Shown here piece after piece: positions 1 through 8,302 of a stretch of 23,878 nucleotides of DNA. Positions within the stretch are counted from its first letter, which is position 1. The number at the start of each line of letters is the position of its first letter. The notes under the pieces are model-generated. The model did no database searches and was not told the origin of the DNA. It saw only the letters and a program-made list of their open reading frames with translations. A program made the position numbers and the translations under genes. The stretch is from AC2028 sp002373595 (GTDB taxonomy: Bacteria > Bacillota > Clostridia > Lachnospirales > Lachnospiraceae): NCBI GenBank assembly GCA_946616365.1, contig CAMOIX010000037.1, positions 1 through 23,878 of the forward strand, given 5' to 3'.

Positions 1-31
1 ATTTTACACCAAATCGGGACTTTTTGCGAAA

Positions 32-60
32 TTGTAAACATCGCGTAATTATGTTAAGAT
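32..60 (+). promoter_or_regulatory. SigA-type promoter of apbE, nearly leaderless
   Basis: TTGTAA at 32-37 and TAAGAT at 55-60 are separated by exactly 17 bases, and a TG dinucleotide at 52-53 gives an extended -10. Transcription would start near 66-68, only a few bases before the ATG at 70. An in-frame TGA at 64-66 rules out an earlier start, and no Shine-Dalgarno sequence is present. This is a sequence-pattern prediction with no experimental support. Confidence 0.65.
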
Positions 61-69
61 TCGTGATGT

Positions 70-1104
70 ATGAAAAACCATAGGATAGATATAAAAAGAA
101 TAATAATATCGGTTGTCATAATATCTGTTTTTGCGTGTGCTCTTATATGGGCTGATAAAGCAAAATCTATAGAAAATTCATCGATTTTCATCTCGATGGG
201 AACCAATTTCAAGGTTGACATAATATCTAAAGGGCAGACCGACATCTGTGACAAACTAAAGGTACTTGCGCAGGATACCGAGGCAGAGCTTAAGAGCGGG
301 AATGTGGAGAAAAGCCTGCTGGACGAGTGCGAGGAAATAATGATCGCATCGGACGGAGCCTTTGACGTGCGCATAGGGGAGCTGATCAATCTCTGGGATA
401 TAAACGGTCCCAATGAGGGCTGGACACCGCCGTCTGTAGAAGAGATCGGAAACGCACTGAAATCCGCAAGTGATGTCGCCACGGGAACGAAGTCTGATGC
501 GTATGACTTCGGCGCTGTGGGCAAGGGCCTGTATCTCGACAGAGCCGCAGACATCCTTAAGCAAAACAAAGCCGGGAGCGGTGTGATATCCGCCGGAGGC
601 AGCATACTGGTATATGGCCGGAAAGCGGACGGATCGGACTGGAACGTGGCTATCGTAGATCCGTTTGTCGGACTAAACGGGAATTCGGGTGCCGACGGGA
701 ACGCGGGCTCGGGAGAAGGTGCGTACGCGGGCTCTGGCAGCAGCACATACGGCAAGATTCGCATCACCCATACCGACAAGCAGGATACCACCTACATCTC
801 CACATCAGGCTCTTATGAGCGTTACAAGGAATATAACGGCATGCGCTACCATCACATCCTCGATCCTCGTACGGGATACCCCTCCGACTCCGGGCTCGTA
901 TCCGTGACGATCATATCGAGAGAGAGTGGGTTTATCACAGATGCGCTTTCTACCGCAGTTTTCGTGCTCGGTGAGGAAGAGGGGCTTAAACTCTGTGAGA
1001 AGTACGGTGTGAGCGCAGTTCTTATCCGTGATGACGGCAGTGAAGTGACCATGGGTGACCTGAAAAAAGACGGCGACACTTGGACCTATAAACCTCTTCA
1101 ATAA
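70..1104 (+). CDS. apbE: ApbE-type FAD:protein FMN transferase, membrane-anchored
   Basis: Family knowledge: ApbE proteins transfer FMN from FAD onto a threonine of extracytoplasmic targets such as Rnf/Nqr subunits. The 344-residue protein has one hydrophobic segment at about residues 11-28, with Cys23 in a poor lipobox context (VFAC), so it is a signal anchor or possibly a lipoprotein. Family landmarks are visible: the FGAVGKG stretch followed by SAGGS, the HHILDPRTGYP segment, and TDALSTA near the C-terminus, a region that contributes metal/flavin-binding residues in the family. A Gly/Ser/Ala/Asn-rich insert of about 25 residues (about 201-227) interrupts the domain. The ATG at 70 is fixed by an in-frame stop six bases upstream. 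There is no ribosome site, and the promoter lies immediately upstream. No Rnf or other obvious flavinylated target is encoded in the window, so its substrate is unknown. Confidence 0.93.
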   Translation: MKNHRIDIKRIIISVVIISVFACALIWADKAKSIENSSIFISMGTNFKVDIISKGQTDICDKLKVLAQDTEAELKSGNVEKSLLDECEEIMIASDGAFDVRIGELINLWDINGPNEGWTPPSVEEIGNALKSASDVATGTKSDAYDFGAVGKGLYLDRAADILKQNKAGSGVISAGGSILVYGRKADGSDWNVAIVDPFVGLNGNSGADGNAGSGEGAYAGSGSSTYGKIRITHTDKQDTTYISTSGSYERYKEYNGMRYHHILDPRTGYPSDSGLVSVTIISRESGFITDALSTAVFVLGEEEGLKLCEKYGVSAVLIRDDGSEVTMGDLKKDGDTWTYKPLQ

Positions 1105-1133
1105 TTGCAAAAATGCCCGTAAAATGCTAAAAT
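1105..1133 (+). promoter_or_regulatory. SigA-type promoter of arsR-like gene, nearly leaderless
   Basis: TTGCAA at 1105-1110 and TAAAAT at 1128-1133 have the ideal 17-base spacer. The ATG at 1144 lies 10 bases after the -10, so the leader would be about 3-4 bases, and there is no Shine-Dalgarno sequence. The spacer contains AAAATGC twice (1110-1116 and 1121-1127), one helical turn apart, which might be part of an operator. The only gene-free DNA between apbE and this gene is these 39 bases. No hairpin terminator for apbE is visible. Confidence 0.65.
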
Positions 1134-1143
1134 AAAGCCACGT

Positions 1144-1467
1144 ATGGACAATGAAGAACTGAAAAAGAAGATATGTGACTCGCTGCCTCCGGAGGAAGAG
1201 ATCTACGACCTTGCGGAGCTTTTTAAGGTGTTCGGAGATGAGACGAGATTAAAAATCCTCTATGCGCTCCTTTGCAAGGAGATGTGTGTGCGTGAGCTCT
1301 CCGAGTCCATAGGTATGAGCCAGTCCGCGGTATCGCATCAGCTGAGGGTCCTTAAGAACCTCGACCTCGTAAAGCACCGCCGCGACGGCAAGACAGTTAA
1401 TTATTCGCTTGCAGACAGCCATGTATCCGGCATATTGAACATAGGCCTCGAGCATATAGAGGAATAA
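1144..1467 (+). CDS. ArsR/SmtB-family transcriptional repressor
   Basis: This 107-residue winged-helix regulator has the ArsR layout: DETRLKILYAL near 32-42, a recognition helix around GMSQSAVSHQLRVLK (about 57-71), then a beta-wing with RRDGKTVNYSL. Asp91, His93, His104 and Glu107 reproduce the spacing of the alpha-5 Zn(II)/Co(II) site known in SmtB (Asp, His, His, Glu at 0, +2, +13, +16). Cys48 and Glu51 fall where SmtB has the alpha-3 Cys and Asp. It therefore probably derepresses on binding a transition metal. No P-type ATPase or cation exporter lies nearby, so the regulated gene may be its neighbour (the membrane protein one base downstream) or lie elsewhere. The start is the first possible one in this frame and lacks a ribosome site. 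Confidence 0.9.
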   Translation: MDNEELKKKICDSLPPEEEIYDLAELFKVFGDETRLKILYALLCKEMCVRELSESIGMSQSAVSHQLRVLKNLDLVKHRRDGKTVNYSLADSHVSGILNIGLEHIEE

Positions 1468-1468
1468 G

Positions 1469-2446
1469 TTGAAGTTTATACTCAAAAACAAGAAGAAGAT
1501 CATAGATATCGTGGGGAAGATCCTTACAGTTCTTTCCCTTGTTTTTTTGGTATGGAGCGTTAAGAAGACGGGCATTGACCTTGATATGTCCACGCATCCC
1601 GGACGTTTTATATTTATCTTTTTCATAGGGATCGTGCTCAAGACGATTTCCGTATTTGCGTCCGCACACGGATGGTCAGGCTTTGTCTCTTTTTTTGCTA
1701 AGAATGCGGAGAAGAGCAGCGAGAATAAGTTAAACTTCAAGAAGCGCGATGCGATAAGAGTCTATTCCAAGGCCAATATCGGCAAGTACCTTCCCGGAAA
1801 TGTAATGCATATCATAGAGCGAAATCTCTACCTTTCCAGCGTCGGAATACCGCAGACAGATATAGCATTATCAAGCGTTTTTGAGATAGGAGCTTTCCTC
1901 ATAGGCGGCTTCATCCTTGCCATACTCGGCGGATGCTTCCCGTATTATGTGACACTGGCGGCATCGGGTGCGCTGGTGCTCCTTTCCATAGCGGGACTTT
2001 TTGTGCTTAGGAGATTTAAGCCGGGATTTAAGAAGGTATCAGAATCGCCGGCTTTTTGGAAGGCTGCATTTATCTGCCTTTTTGATGATATACTGACGGT
2101 GGTCTTACTGGGGATCATAATGGTACTCTTACATGTATCTGAGGACGGATTTGTCACGATCACAGAGTTTTTCAGGATCGTATCGGGATATGCGGCATCC
2201 TGGGTTGCAGGATTCGTTACCCCCGGAGCACCCGGCGGTATCGGGGTCAGAGAACTTGCTCTGACCTATTTCCTTGGTCCTGTGATAGGAGAGAAGGAGA
2301 TACTTACGCTCTCCATTACCCACAGGCTCATAACGATAATTGGCGACTTTGTAGCGTATGGAATCGGAGTCTTATGTTTGAGAAATAAGGCTGATTGTGA
2401 TAAAATCTTAACGGAAAATAATGATCTGAATGATCAGGAGGTATAA
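1469..2446 (+). CDS. LPG-synthase TM / UPF0104-like integral membrane protein
   Basis: A 325-residue polytopic protein with about eight hydrophobic segments. The pattern YSKANIGKYLPGN (about 95-107), followed much later by a PGAPGGIGVREL segment (about 255-266), is characteristic of the lysylphosphatidylglycerol synthase transmembrane region family (UPF0104). Members include the lipid-flipping half of MprF and stand-alone proteins near glycosyltransferases. No aminoacyl-transfer domain is attached, so it would be a stand-alone membrane domain, perhaps moving a lipid or a lipid-linked sugar. It starts with TTG at 1469, one base after the regulator's stop, with AGAGGA (about 1457-1462) as ribosome site. 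The gap indicates co-transcription and translational coupling with the regulator. Substrate is unknown. Confidence 0.8.
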   Translation: MKFILKNKKKIIDIVGKILTVLSLVFLVWSVKKTGIDLDMSTHPGRFIFIFFIGIVLKTISVFASAHGWSGFVSFFAKNAEKSSENKLNFKKRDAIRVYSKANIGKYLPGNVMHIIERNLYLSSVGIPQTDIALSSVFEIGAFLIGGFILAILGGCFPYYVTLAASGALVLLSIAGLFVLRRFKPGFKKVSESPAFWKAAFICLFDDILTVVLLGIIMVLLHVSEDGFVTITEFFRIVSGYAASWVAGFVTPGAPGGIGVRELALTYFLGPVIGEKEILTLSITHRLITIIGDFVAYGIGVLCLRNKADCDKILTENNDLNDQEV

Positions 2447-2449
2447 AAA

Positions 2450-3775
2450 ATGAGTGAATCACCTAAGGCGCAGGGCGGATGGCGCACTAACAAATGGATC
2501 CGTGCGGCTATTCCCGCTCTTCTCCTTCACTGCAGTATCGGTACCGTATACTGCTGGAGCGTATTCTCGGTAGAGATCTCCGAGTATATCGGCTTCTCCA
2601 AATCCGCGGTAGAATGGGCATTCTCCTTTGCTATATTCTTCCTCGGAATGAGCGCAGCCTTCCTCGGAAATATCGTTGAGAGAGATATCCATAAGTCATC
2701 CCTCATCGCTACGATCTGCTTTACCGCAGGAATGCTCCTCACCGGCGTCTTTATCGCATACGGCGGAAAGCACCAGGGATCGGTACTTGCTCTCGTAGGT
2801 ATCTATATCAGCTACGGCTTCATCATGGGCGTAGGTCTCGGTACCGGATATCTTTCACCTGTTAAGACCCTCATGCTCTGGTTCCAGGATAAGAAGGGTC
2901 TCGCTACCGGACTTGCCGTTGCAGGATTCGGCGCAGCCAAGGCGATCGCCAGCCCTATCATGACTTCGCTCCTTAAGACCTGGGATGACGGAAGCGGCAT
3001 CTATAAGATGTTTTGGATCCTCGGCATGGTTTACTTCGTAATGATGATGGTGGGACACCTCCTTCTCAAGAAGCCCGAAGGCTGGCACGAGCCCGCTGCA
3101 GGAGAGAAGAAGCCCGGCACTCTCGAAGTCATCAAGTCAAAGCCCGTTACAAACTACATCGGCATCTGGCTTATGTTCTACATCAACATCACATGCGGAC
3201 TTGCTCTTATATCACAGGAGAAGTCGATCGTTAAGTGCATCGGCCTCGTAGCTTTTGCCGGAACGATCTCATCCATCTCCGCTATATTCAATGCCGGCGG
3301 CAGACTCGGATTCTCCGCATGGGCTGACAAGCTCCGCGACAGAAATACCATCTACAAGCTGATCTTCATCCTCTCGATCGTATCGACCGGACTTGTAATG
3401 GTTACCAGCGGTATCGTAAAGGGAGAGGGCAATACGCTTCTCATCGCTCTTGTGCTGATACTTATCTTCATCGTAAATGCAGGATACGGCGGAGGATTCT
3501 CCAATGTTCCTACTCTGCTTTCCGACCACTACGGAATGGGCTCCATAAGCGCTATCCACGGACTTACCCTTTCCGCATGGGCATTTGCCGGACTTACCGG
3601 TAACCAGCTCGCTACATTCATCGTTAACCACACAGGAGAGTGGATCGAGCATGACGGATTTAAAGTAAATCCCGTAGGATACCAGAATGTGCTCTATGCG
3701 ACCGGTATTCTCTACTGCGTCGCACTGGTTGTCTGCATGCTCATGGTCAGACCCTCCAATACCAAGAAAGACTGA
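2450..3775 (+). CDS. OFA-type major facilitator transporter
   Basis: A 441-residue MFS permease with about 12 hydrophobic segments. The opening HCSIGTVYCWSVFS, the SKSAVEWAFS and FLGMSAAFLG stretches and the GVGLGTGYLSPVKTLMLWF motif (about 127-145) match the oxalate:formate antiporter (OFA) subfamily. Family members move small carboxylates such as oxalate, formate or pyruvate, and the substrate cannot be read from sequence. The gene starts at ATG 2450 behind a strong AGGAGG at 2436-2441 that overlaps the end of the upstream gene. Its codons are strongly biased to ATC, CTC and GGA, more than most neighbours, suggesting high expression. It sits in the same unit as the regulator and membrane protein upstream. 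Confidence 0.88.
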   Translation: MSESPKAQGGWRTNKWIRAAIPALLLHCSIGTVYCWSVFSVEISEYIGFSKSAVEWAFSFAIFFLGMSAAFLGNIVERDIHKSSLIATICFTAGMLLTGVFIAYGGKHQGSVLALVGIYISYGFIMGVGLGTGYLSPVKTLMLWFQDKKGLATGLAVAGFGAAKAIASPIMTSLLKTWDDGSGIYKMFWILGMVYFVMMMVGHLLLKKPEGWHEPAAGEKKPGTLEVIKSKPVTNYIGIWLMFYINITCGLALISQEKSIVKCIGLVAFAGTISSISAIFNAGGRLGFSAWADKLRDRNTIYKLIFILSIVSTGLVMVTSGIVKGEGNTLLIALVLILIFIVNAGYGGGFSNVPTLLSDHYGMGSISAIHGLTLSAWAFAGLTGNQLATFIVNHTGEWIEHDGFKVNPVGYQNVLYATGILYCVALVVCMLMVRPSNTKKD

Positions 3776-3786
3776 TAGGAGCGCTC

Positions 3787-4851
3787 TTGGCAAACAAAAA
3801 AAAGACAGATAAAAAGACGATCCTTTTCCTCGCAGTGATAGGCATAATACTTGTCATCGCCGCGGTGGGGGTCGTTTTTTCGTCGAGAAACGAAAAAGTA
3901 AATAAAAATCCGTCCGGAACGATAGGAGGAAGGCCCGGTAATATCAATAACAACGGCCTCTTTGCGGAGTGTGACGGGACAGTCTTTTTCTCGAATTCAT
4001 TCGACGGAGGAGCGCTCTACTCGATGACTCCCGGTGAGTCGGACGTGAAGCGCCTGACTACTGCGGTTCCTCACAATCTGCTCGCAGCAGGTGATTATGT
4101 GTACTTCTTCCAGGTGGGCGCATCGGGCGCTACGGGCCTCGGAGGAGTAAGAGTTCCGAGATCTTTCATCAGGATGAGACGTGACGGAAGTAAGGCGGTA
4201 TCGCTTGTAAGAGAGACGATCACCAAAGCGCAGCTCGTCGACAATACTCTCTTCATGCAGGGAACCGGAGATGACGGAGCTTACTTTTTCAGGATAGATA
4301 TCGATAAAGCAAACAGGAAAGATATCTCGAAAGTACTCGTTAATCCTGCTTCTGCCAGAAACGGAACGATCTACTACAACGGTACGGACAGGGATCACAA
4401 TCTCTACTCGATGAATGCGTCGAACGGTTCGTACAGACTTGTGCTCGAGGGTAATATCTGGAATCCGACCATAGACGGGGACTGGATCTACTACATGGAT
4501 CCCGGGGACGGATACAGACTATACAGATACTCACTTTCGACTGATGAGACCGACCTCGTAGCGGATGCTAAGGTTGAAGGATTCAATGTCGGATACGGAT
4601 ATGTGTATTATCAGACTTTTGGAGATAATCCGGGACTCTACTGCGCATATGACAGTGGAGAGGCGCCCGTCTTAATAGCTAACGGTTCATTTAATTCGAT
4701 CAATATCACATCGCAGTATGTATATTTCAAAGCATTCGGTGATGATTATGCGACATACCATTCATATCTCGGATCGTCGTATTATGAGAAATTCAGCGCG
4801 GCGGAGAGCGCAGCTATCGCCACGCAGGAGAAGGACAGGAAAGGTAAGTAA
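3787..4851 (+). CDS. Membrane-anchored DUF5050-like beta-propeller protein
   Basis: A 354-residue protein with a lysine-rich N-terminus, one transmembrane segment at about 12-32, and an outward-facing region made of repeated blades. The repeats share the pattern DGxxIYYxxxxDxxxLYxM or variants (for example around 195-215, 235-260 and 270-290), typical of DUF5050/YncE-like propellers in Clostridia. Such domains usually bind ligands or partner proteins; no catalytic residues are evident. The start is TTG at 3787 with AGGAG at 3777-3781, and no better start keeps the membrane anchor. The stop abuts the pheA start directly. Its link to the transporter or to aromatic synthesis is not clear. Confidence 0.72.
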   Translation: MANKKKTDKKTILFLAVIGIILVIAAVGVVFSSRNEKVNKNPSGTIGGRPGNINNNGLFAECDGTVFFSNSFDGGALYSMTPGESDVKRLTTAVPHNLLAAGDYVYFFQVGASGATGLGGVRVPRSFIRMRRDGSKAVSLVRETITKAQLVDNTLFMQGTGDDGAYFFRIDIDKANRKDISKVLVNPASARNGTIYYNGTDRDHNLYSMNASNGSYRLVLEGNIWNPTIDGDWIYYMDPGDGYRLYRYSLSTDETDLVADAKVEGFNVGYGYVYYQTFGDNPGLYCAYDSGEAPVLIANGSFNSINITSQYVYFKAFGDDYATYHSYLGSSYYEKFSAAESAAIATQEKDRKGK

Positions 4852-5994
4852 GTGGACAGATTACTGGAGATAAGAGAAAGCATAGATGCCTGTGACAAGG
4901 AGATAGTAGGTCTCTTTGAGGACAGGATGAAGCTCTGCGAAGAAGTCGCAGAGGTCAAGGCAGGCACGGGTAAGAAGGTATTCGATCCCGTAAGGGAGAA
5001 AGAGAAGCTCGCCGCAGTCGAGCAGCTTGCGACCGGAGATATCAACAAGAAGGGTGTGCGTGAGATATTTGAGCTCATCATGTCCATCAGCCGTAAGATG
5101 CAGTACAGAAAGCTGGCAGAAAACGGCACTTCGGGTAAGACTCCCTTCGTCGAGATAGGCGGTATCGAGAAGGAAGGCGTAAAGGTCGTATATCAGGGTG
5201 CGGAGGGATCATACTCCGAGCTTGCTATGAAGACTTATTTCGGAGAGGATGTACCGCATATCCATGTCGACAGTTTCAGAGATGCGATGAGTGCGATAGA
5301 TGACGGAAGTGCGGACTACGCTGTTCTTCCCATAGAGAACTCCACAGCGGGCGCAGTATCTGAGATATATGACCTCCTCGAGAAGTATGAGAATTACATC
5401 GTAGGAGAGATCACGATACCCATCATTCACTGTCTCCTCGGAGTACCGGGAGCTGAGCTTGGCGATATAACAAGCGTATATTCACATCCGCAGAGCCTGA
5501 TGCAGTGTGCGGAGTATCTCGATAAATACGACTGGAACCGCATCAGTATGGCTAATAATGCTTTCGCTGCAAGGAAAGTATCTGCGGACGGTGATAAGAC
5601 CAAGGCTGCGATAGCAGGAAAACATGCGGCCAAGAGTTACGGATTGTCGGTACTTGCTGAAGGTATCAATACATCCGGAGTTAACTCTACGAGATTTGTC
5701 ATCATTACCAATCAGAGAGTATTCTGCCATGATGCGGACCGCATCAGCATATGCTTCGAACTCCCTCACGAGAGCGGATCGCTGTATCATATGCTGAGCC
5801 ACTTTATTTACAATGATCTAAACCTGACGGGGATAGAGTCCAGACCGATCCCCGACAGGAGTTGGGAATACAGATTCTTCGTAGACTTCGACGGCAATCT
5901 CGCAGACCCTGCGGTAAGAAATGCGCTTAGGGGACTGCGCGAGGAAGCGAGAAATATGAAGATCTTGGGTAACTTTAAAGTATCGGAGAGATAA
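4852..5994 (+). CDS. pheA: Bifunctional chorismate mutase / prephenate dehydratase (P-protein)
   Basis: This converts chorismate to prephenate and then to phenylpyruvate in phenylalanine synthesis, in the cytoplasm. The 380 residues divide into an AroQ-type chorismate mutase helix bundle (1 to about 85, with IRESIDACDKEIVGLFEDR), a prephenate dehydratase domain (about 110-283, starting VVYQGAEGSYSELA and ending with Thr280-Arg281-Phe282, the catalytic TRF motif), and a C-terminal ACT domain (about 295-380) with Glu329-Ser330-Arg331-Pro332, the phenylalanine-binding ESRP motif. Feedback inhibition by phenylalanine is therefore expected. The start is GTG at 4852, right after the previous stop, with AGGAAAGG about 8-12 bases upstream. 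The stop TAA shares its last A with the next gene's ATG. No other aromatic-pathway genes are in the window. Confidence 0.96.
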   Translation: MDRLLEIRESIDACDKEIVGLFEDRMKLCEEVAEVKAGTGKKVFDPVREKEKLAAVEQLATGDINKKGVREIFELIMSISRKMQYRKLAENGTSGKTPFVEIGGIEKEGVKVVYQGAEGSYSELAMKTYFGEDVPHIHVDSFRDAMSAIDDGSADYAVLPIENSTAGAVSEIYDLLEKYENYIVGEITIPIIHCLLGVPGAELGDITSVYSHPQSLMQCAEYLDKYDWNRISMANNAFAARKVSADGDKTKAAIAGKHAAKSYGLSVLAEGINTSGVNSTRFVIITNQRVFCHDADRISICFELPHESGSLYHMLSHFIYNDLNLTGIESRPIPDRSWEYRFFVDFDGNLADPAVRNALRGLREEARNMKILGNFKVSER

Positions 5995-7343
5995 TGGACG
6001 ATCTGGTAATCTATAACAACCTTAAAGCGGATACCACTGCGAGCGCGATATTTGAGCTCATAGAGAGTTGTGCACAGAGTGAATTCGGAGAGGATAAGAG
6101 ATCGCGGATGAGGAGCAGAGCCCTTCGTATGGTGGGGGATCTCGCTGCGCATGCATGTATCTGCGGTTTCTCCGGGAATATCTGGCAGAGTTTTTTGATC
6201 GAGAAGATAGTGACGGATGAGAATACATTTTCACTCAGCTGCGAGAAGAGACGCGGCGGTCCGGGAAGCCTCAGAGATCTGGCACTCCGTGATATAGCTA
6301 TCCTTAAGGATTATTTCTTTGTCGACTTCGACATGCTGTCCAAGATACTTAAATGTCCCGAGCTTAAGGTCGTATCGGATTTCAAACTTTCCGATACACC
6401 GACGAGATTCTTTGGATATAAATACAGCGCAAGGATCCGGGCAAGGATGGATGACCTCAGGAGTGAGATCATCAGAGTCAGCATGCTTCCAGGTGCATCA
6501 ATGGGGAATGCGGGCAATCCCGCAGCGGATAAGATATTGTCACTCCTTGAGGACTTCTATGCGAGGACGGGAACGGGCCTCTTCGGACTGCACAGAGCGT
6601 TCAGACTCGATGACGGATATATAGTCGCTATAGAGAATCTATCCGCACCTACACTTAATGATCTCGTAGGACTAGAGATGGCAAAGAAGCAGCTTACCGA
6701 CAATACGGAAGCTTTCGTATCGGGCAGACCTGCCAATAACTGCCTCCTCTACGGAGATGCCGGAACCGGTAAATCGACAGCGGTCAGGGCTATTGCGAAC
6801 GACTATTTCGACAGAGGACTTAGAGTAATAGAACTCTATAGGCACCAGTATGACTCGATCTCATCCGTCATAGAACAGCTCAGGAGAAGGAATTATTATT
6901 TCATACTCTTACTGGATGATCTCTCATTCGAAGAGGATGAGACGGATTATAAATACCTGAAAGCGGTCATAGAGGGCGGTGTCAGCGAACTTCCTGCAAA
7001 TGTGCTCATCTATGCGACATCTAATCGCAGACACCTCATCAGGGAGAATTACTCCGACAAGGAAGATGAGGACATGCATACCGGCGATACCGTGCAGGAG
7101 AAGCTCTCACTCTCGATGAGATTCGGAGTGACGATCTACTTCGGACGTCCGGATCAGGAGGAGTACAGGGAGATCGTCAAAGCGCTCGCCGAGAGAAGCG
7201 ATATCGGTATCCCCGATCAGGATCTCTACGCCGAAGCGAGAAAGTGGGAACTCTACCACGGCGGCAGGAGCGGCAGGACAGCGGAGCAGTTCGTGGATCA
7301 TCTCGCGGGAAACCTGGAAGAGAAGATAAATAAATATAAATAG
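5994..7343 (+). CDS. DUF815 AAA-type ATP-binding protein
   Basis: A 449-residue cytoplasmic ATPase. The Walker A loop is GDAGTGKS at residues 254-261, and the Walker B segment is LLLDDLSFEEDE with Asp308-Asp309. A conserved YATSNRRHLI stretch follows at about 340-349, then the SLSMRFG and YFGRPDQEEY segments, all of the DUF815 family. An alpha-helical region of about 200 residues precedes the ATPase core and is less conserved. The family is widespread in Bacillota and elsewhere, and its biochemical role is unknown to me. The start ATG overlaps the pheA stop by one base (TAATG), implying translational coupling. The closing residues are lysine-rich. Confidence 0.88.
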   Translation: MDDLVIYNNLKADTTASAIFELIESCAQSEFGEDKRSRMRSRALRMVGDLAAHACICGFSGNIWQSFLIEKIVTDENTFSLSCEKRRGGPGSLRDLALRDIAILKDYFFVDFDMLSKILKCPELKVVSDFKLSDTPTRFFGYKYSARIRARMDDLRSEIIRVSMLPGASMGNAGNPAADKILSLLEDFYARTGTGLFGLHRAFRLDDGYIVAIENLSAPTLNDLVGLEMAKKQLTDNTEAFVSGRPANNCLLYGDAGTGKSTAVRAIANDYFDRGLRVIELYRHQYDSISSVIEQLRRRNYYFILLLDDLSFEEDETDYKYLKAVIEGGVSELPANVLIYATSNRRHLIRENYSDKEDEDMHTGDTVQEKLSLSMRFGVTIYFGRPDQEEYREIVKALAERSDIGIPDQDLYAEARKWELYHGGRSGRTAEQFVDHLAGNLEEKINKYK

Positions 7344-7357
7344 ATTGGAGAGTAGAA

Positions 7358-8302
7358 ATGAAACTGATAATTCAGATACCGTGTTATAACGAGGCAGAGA
7401 CGCTTACGATCGCACTGGATCATCTGCCGAAACACATAGACGGGATAGATACGATAGAAACTCTGATCATCAATGACGGAAGCAAGGATGACACGGTCGA
7501 GGTCGCTAAGAAATGGGGAGTGGATCATGTCGTCAGCTTCACCCGTAATAAGGGTCTGGCCAGAGGATTTATGGCCGGTATAGATGCGTGCTTAAGGCTC
7601 GGAGCGGATATCATCGTAAATACCGATGCTGACGACCAGTACTGTGGAGACGATATACAGGAACTCGTAAAGCCTATACTTGAGGGTAAATCAGACTACG
7701 TAATAGGAGAGAGACCGATAGACGCCACAGAGCATTTCTCATGGAAGAAGAAAAAGCTCCAGCATCTCGGAAGCTTCATAGTACGTGTGGCTTCGGGTAC
7801 GAACGTGCCTGACGCACCTAGCGGATTCAGAGCGTTATCGAGAGATGCCGCGATGAGACTCAATGTAACGAATGAGTACACATACACTCTTGAGACGATA
7901 ATACAGGCCGGTCACGAGAGGATGGCCATATCATCGGTACCTGTCCGTACCAATCCCGAACTAAGGAAATCAAGGCTCTTCAAGAGCATCAGGATGTATG
8001 TTAAGAGATCTGCTTCTGTAATAATCAGATCGTTTGTAATGTATAAGCCGTTAAGGTTCTTCGTTACGATAGGATCGATACTGATGATCGCAGGGGTGGC
8101 TCTGGGTATCAGATTTATGGTTTATTATGCAAACGGGAACGGAGGCGGACATATCCAATCCCTCATCCTCACAGCCATTCTTCTCATGATGGGATTTCAG
8201 ACTGTTATGACGGGATTCCTTGCGGATACGATTGCTGCACAGAGAAAGATCATTGAGGATGTGCAGTATAGGGTAAAGGATTTGGAGTATAACCAAAAAT
8301 GA
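7358..8302 (+). CDS. Family 2 glycosyltransferase, polyprenyl-phosphate type
   Basis: A 314-residue GT-A enzyme of the DPM1/GtrB/ArnC type that transfers a sugar from a nucleotide donor to a polyprenyl phosphate at the cytoplasmic face. The N-terminus IQIPCYNEAETL, the NDGSKDDT motif (about 47-54), Asp90-Ala-Asp92 (metal-binding DxD) and the PDAPSGFRALSR segment (about 151-162) mark the catalytic domain. Two transmembrane segments follow at about 230-252 and 265-287, as in GtrB. ATG 7358 is preceded by GGAGAG. Its stop overlaps the next start as ATGA, coupling it to a large membrane protein that may use its lipid-linked sugar (inference). The sugar cannot be predicted. Confidence 0.92.
   Translation: MKLIIQIPCYNEAETLTIALDHLPKHIDGIDTIETLIINDGSKDDTVEVAKKWGVDHVVSFTRNKGLARGFMAGIDACLRLGADIIVNTDADDQYCGDDIQELVKPILEGKSDYVIGERPIDATEHFSWKKKKLQHLGSFIVRVASGTNVPDAPSGFRALSRDAAMRLNVTNEYTYTLETIIQAGHERMAISSVPVRTNPELRKSRLFKSIRMYVKRSASVIIRSFVMYKPLRFFVTIGSILMIAGVALGIRFMVYYANGNGGGHIQSLILTAILLMMGFQTVMTGFLADTIAAQRKIIEDVQYRVKDLEYNQK

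Noticed and set aside
54..791. Open frame of 245 codons on the - strand opposite apbE.
   Set aside because: It is Pro/Ser/Ala-rich antisense of a clear ApbE domain. The Gly/Ser-rich insert of apbE produces its repetitive proline stretch.
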